From the NCBI GenBank assembly GCA_903918045.1, contig CAIXCY010000216.1, positions 1 through 37,007 on the forward strand: a DNA stretch of 37,007 bases. Reading direction: 5' to 3'. Shown here one piece after another: positions 34,431 through 37,007 of the stretch. A program made the translations under genes and the position numbers. Under the pieces are notes generated by a model. The model was not told where the DNA came from and made no database searches. It saw only the letters and a program-made list of their open reading frames with translations. Numbering within the stretch: the stretch's first letter is position 1; the number at the start of each line of letters is the position of its first letter. The stretch is from an uncultured Bacteroidia bacterium. GTDB taxonomy: Bacteria; Bacteroidota; Bacteroidia; Bacteroidales; Prolixibacteraceae.

Positions 34431-35981
34431 ATGAAGAAAATATTACTATATAGTTTCTTTGTGTTGATGCTTTTAAGCATTTCCTGCAACGAAAAGTTAA
34501 TCGATATTCCCAATCCTAATGCTCCTACAACGGAAACGTTCTGGAAATCTCCCAAAGATGCCCAGGTTGGTTTGGATGCTGTTTTTAACATGTTTTATAA
34601 ATCGGGTAGCTGGAACAGATGGATTTACTTCCGCTATGACCTCACTTCAGATGAAGGATTCAGTCAGAGCCCATGGAATGAGCTAAAAGAATGGACCCGT
34701 TTTATCTATTTCAATTACAACTTCTGGGAGGGTAATGCCTGGATGTGGCGTGACCATTACAAAGCAATTTTCAGAGCTAACCAGGTATTGACCTACGTTC
34801 CTGCAATCGAGTTTACTACTGCAACCGACAAGGACAAGATTCTGGCTCAGGCAAAATTTTTACGGGCATTTTATTATTACAATCTTGCCATAATGTTTGA
34901 TAATGTTCCCCTGGTTCTTGAAGTTTCAAAACCCGGAGATACCCCCAAACAGAATACTGAAGCCGAAGTTTTTGCCCAGGTAATACTTGATTTGGAGGAT
35001 GCAGTAAAAAGCCTGCCCGACCAATGGGGATCCAGCGATTTAGGCCGCCCAACAAAAGGGGCTGCTTATGCCTTGATGGGAAAAGCACACATGCAAATGC
35101 ATGAATGGCAAAAAGCAAAAGATGCTTTAGCCTGGTTAGTCGATGGAGATGGTAAGACTAATTACAGCCTTGTAGCAAACTATAAGGACAACTTTAAGCA
35201 TACCACCGAGAATAATTCGGAATCGGTATTTGAAATTCAATTCTCCGACATAAACCCAAATGGTGATGGAGATCAGCCGAATCCAAACGTTGGTTCAAAC
35301 AGGGCTCAGTTCTTTGCACCCCGCGGTATTGGCTGGTGTGATGGTCAACCACGCAGGTGGCTTGTGGATGAGTATAAAAAAGAAAATACAGCGGATGGTA
35401 AGATCGATCCACGCCTCAGAGCAAACCTGTTTTATCCTGAATTGCAGACAGACTTTCCCGGAGAAAAAATTTATGGCCGTGATTGGCAGGCCGGTTGGGG
35501 AAGCGATTGCTTCTTCAGAAAATATCAGGGCGATTATTACAGAAACAATGAAGATTATTACTCCCCTATTAACTTCCGCGTTATCCGTTATGCCGATATT
35601 TTGTTATTATATGCTGAATGTCTGACAGAACTCTCTGGCGGTACACCGCCGACACAGGCTATTGATTGCGTCAACCGCGTAAGGGAACGTGTTGGATTAT
35701 CGAAATTGGAAAACAGCTTGCTCTATGCAAATGCTATTAGTTCAAAAGCTGCCTTTCTGAAAAGATTACAGATGGAACGTTCTCTTGAACTATGCTATGA
35801 AGGGGTTAGATGGGCAGACTTGAAACGATGGAATATTTGGAATACTGCGGATGGATTAAATGAATTAATTAGCCGTGATCCCGATTTCTCGAATTTTGTA
35901 GTTGGTAAAACCAACAGATTACCTATCCCTCAAAGCGAGGTGGATAACAATCCAAATCTGAAGCAAAATCCAATGTATTAA
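34431..35981 (+). CDS. SusD-like glycan-binding lipoprotein (locus 2)
   Basis: 516 residues, the usual size. The lipobox LSISC puts the lipid on Cys19. RagB/SusD marks are the helical ILAQAKFLRAFYYYNLAIMFDNVPLV, the C-terminal RYADILLLYAECLTELSGG, and ERSLELCYEGVRWADLKRW, all with normal spacing. It forms the lid of the SusC barrel encoded 12 nt upstream and is followed by a perfect terminator. It is clearly different from the 680-residue SusD of locus 1. Confidence 0.96.
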   Translation: MKKILLYSFFVLMLLSISCNEKLIDIPNPNAPTTETFWKSPKDAQVGLDAVFNMFYKSGSWNRWIYFRYDLTSDEGFSQSPWNELKEWTRFIYFNYNFWEGNAWMWRDHYKAIFRANQVLTYVPAIEFTTATDKDKILAQAKFLRAFYYYNLAIMFDNVPLVLEVSKPGDTPKQNTEAEVFAQVILDLEDAVKSLPDQWGSSDLGRPTKGAAYALMGKAHMQMHEWQKAKDALAWLVDGDGKTNYSLVANYKDNFKHTTENNSESVFEIQFSDINPNGDGDQPNPNVGSNRAQFFAPRGIGWCDGQPRRWLVDEYKKENTADGKIDPRLRANLFYPELQTDFPGEKIYGRDWQAGWGSDCFFRKYQGDYYRNNEDYYSPINFRVIRYADILLLYAECLTELSGGTPPTQAIDCVNRVRERVGLSKLENSLLYANAISSKAAFLKRLQMERSLELCYEGVRWADLKRWNIWNTADGLNELISRDPDFSNFVVGKTNRLPIPQSEVDNNPNLKQNPMY

Positions 35982-36004
35982 AAGGCTTTTGTTAGTGATT
36001 TTTG

Positions 36005-36044
36005 CAGGGTCTTCCGAAACCGGAAGACCCTGTATCTTTATTCA
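36005..36044 (+). terminator. Terminator after the second susD
   Basis: cagggtcttccg (36005-36016) and its exact complement (36021-36032) form a 12-bp stem with an AAAC loop, followed by tatctttattc. It separates susCD from the next enzyme gene. Confidence 0.85.
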
Positions 36045-36107
36045 AATTCTCCTTGTTTTGGATATTATTCCAACCTGCAGTTTATCATGCATGTAGAACC
36101 ATGAATT

Positions 36108-37007
36108 ATGAAATCAATCCGATTATTTAATAAGTTTTTCGTACTGGCATTGCTTCTATTTTCGGTCCCGACTTTTGCCCAGCAACCCAACCCTCCCGGA
36201 CAGGTTGAGGATCCCCAAAATGCCAAATACCAGGCCTATTTATTTGCCCATATGACCCATCAGGATTACGGTCGTTTGTATTACTCAGTTAGTCTTGATG
36301 GATTGCACTGGTATTCACTTAATCATAAAAAGAGAGTGTTCGATGAGTATCACGGCCATCCCGATATTTGCAAAGGGCACGACGGAAGATATTATATCGC
36401 AGGCAACACCGGAGATGATTCTCCCGATATTAATATCTGGGTTTCAGCTGATTTAATTGATTGGCAGAAATATAGCTCGTTTACCCCAAATCTTAAAAGC
36501 ACTCCCGACTATTCGAATGCCTTACAACGTATTGGCGCTCCTAAATTGTTTTATGATGAAAGCTCAAAACAATATGTCATCTCGTGGCACACCCCCCATA
36601 AAGAGGGTGGCGAAACCTATTGGGCCAGTCAGCGCACGCTGTACGTATTGTCAAAAGATCTCATCACCTTTTCAGATCACCCAACGCGGATGTTTGATTG
36701 GGACATGGGCACAATAGACGTATTTATCCGGAAGATCGGTGAAAACTACTACGCAGTAATCAAAGATGAAACCTATCCTACCCTTTACTGGACTACAGGA
36801 AAAACCATACGGATAGCCAGATCCGCTTCTCTTTTAGGCCCATATTCTGAGCCATCAGCCCCAATCAGCCCAAATTTCAGGGAAGCTCCAATGTTAATTC
36901 CATCTCCTGACGGGAAAATCTGGTATATGTATTACGAGCAATACCCTGGAATATCGTACGGCCTATCTATTGCCGATAATATGAATGGCCCATGGTTTCA
37001 GGCTTCG
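36108..37007 (+). CDS. GH43-like beta-propeller glycosidase, partial (C-terminus beyond window)
   Basis: 300 codons are open from ATG 36108 to the right edge. A signal peptide (FVLALLLFSVPTFAQ) precedes blade-like repeats: YLFAHMTHQDYGRLYYSVSL, GHPDICKGHDGRYYIAGN, NIWVSADLIDWQKYSS, APKLFYDESSKQYVISWHTP, DVFIRKIGENYYAVIKDE, and REAPMLIPSPDGKIWYMYYE. The last contains a possible acid Glu259 (the REAP position of GH43-type propellers), and Asp86 (HPDI) is a possible second carboxylate. GH43 or a relative fits best; the specificity, e.g. arabinose or xylose, cannot be told. It starts 64 nt after the terminator of susCD of locus 2, so it likely belongs to that locus. Confidence 0.85.
   Translation, partial: MKSIRLFNKFFVLALLLFSVPTFAQQPNPPGQVEDPQNAKYQAYLFAHMTHQDYGRLYYSVSLDGLHWYSLNHKKRVFDEYHGHPDICKGHDGRYYIAGNTGDDSPDINIWVSADLIDWQKYSSFTPNLKSTPDYSNALQRIGAPKLFYDESSKQYVISWHTPHKEGGETYWASQRTLYVLSKDLITFSDHPTRMFDWDMGTIDVFIRKIGENYYAVIKDETYPTLYWTTGKTIRIARSASLLGPYSEPSAPISPNFREAPMLIPSPDGKIWYMYYEQYPGISYGLSIADNMNGPWFQAS

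Noticed and set aside
35260-35625. 121-aa plus-strand frame inside susD of locus 2
   Set aside because: It is an alternative frame of a conserved SusD gene and not a coherent protein.

Overview
The window is typical of a Bacteroidota genome, probably an environmental member of the Bacteroidales/Marinilabiliales type; the exact lineage is an inference. The evidence is SusC/SusD pairs, ECF sigma/FecR pairs, SPII lipoproteins with a Cys lipobox, the single-membrane-subunit succinate dehydrogenase, few Shine-Dalgarno sites, and several promoters of the Bacteroidetes form TTTG/TTG-N19-21-TAnnTTTG.

Left part (1-7500, nearly all minus strand): a c-type haem lipoprotein running off the left edge; a six-haem cytochrome c lipoprotein with a short collagen-like stalk; a conserved protein of unknown function; the sdhC-sdhA-sdhB operon with a recognisable promoter and a 3' hairpin; and an alpha/beta hydrolase. 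This part is mostly respiratory. A CRP/FNR-like palindrome lies upstream of the six-haem gene.

Middle (7500-12000): a stand-alone TonB-dependent receptor, a short repeat cluster, an AAA ATPase/DUF4143 gene whose promoter lies inside a perfect 16-bp-arm palindrome, and what looks like a decayed HigA antitoxin N-terminus. Small repeats and gene debris make this the most plastic segment.

Right part (12000-37007, all plus strand): two polysaccharide-utilisation loci head to tail. Locus 1 is ECF sigma, FecR, STN-containing SusC, SusD, DUF3823 lipoprotein, a terminator, an unclassified TIM-barrel hydrolase-like protein, a multi-hairpin non-coding element, then a tight trio: DUF4964/5127/4965/1793 'glutaminase-family' protein, GH92 alpha-mannosidase and a beta-propeller-like lipoprotein. 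Locus 2 is ECF sigma, FecR, STN-containing SusC, SusD, a terminator and a GH43-like enzyme cut by the right edge. The STN domains plus sigma/FecR imply trans-envelope signalling: glycan at SusC, FecR in the inner membrane, sigma release, induction of the locus. GH92 points to alpha-mannose-containing glycans (N-glycan or mannan-like); this is inferred.

I saw no tRNA, rRNA, CRISPR array, integrase or intact insertion sequence. The least understood items are the 734-residue hydrolase-like protein, the multi-hairpin element, the promoter palindromes, and the leader ORF/hairpin between fecR and susC.
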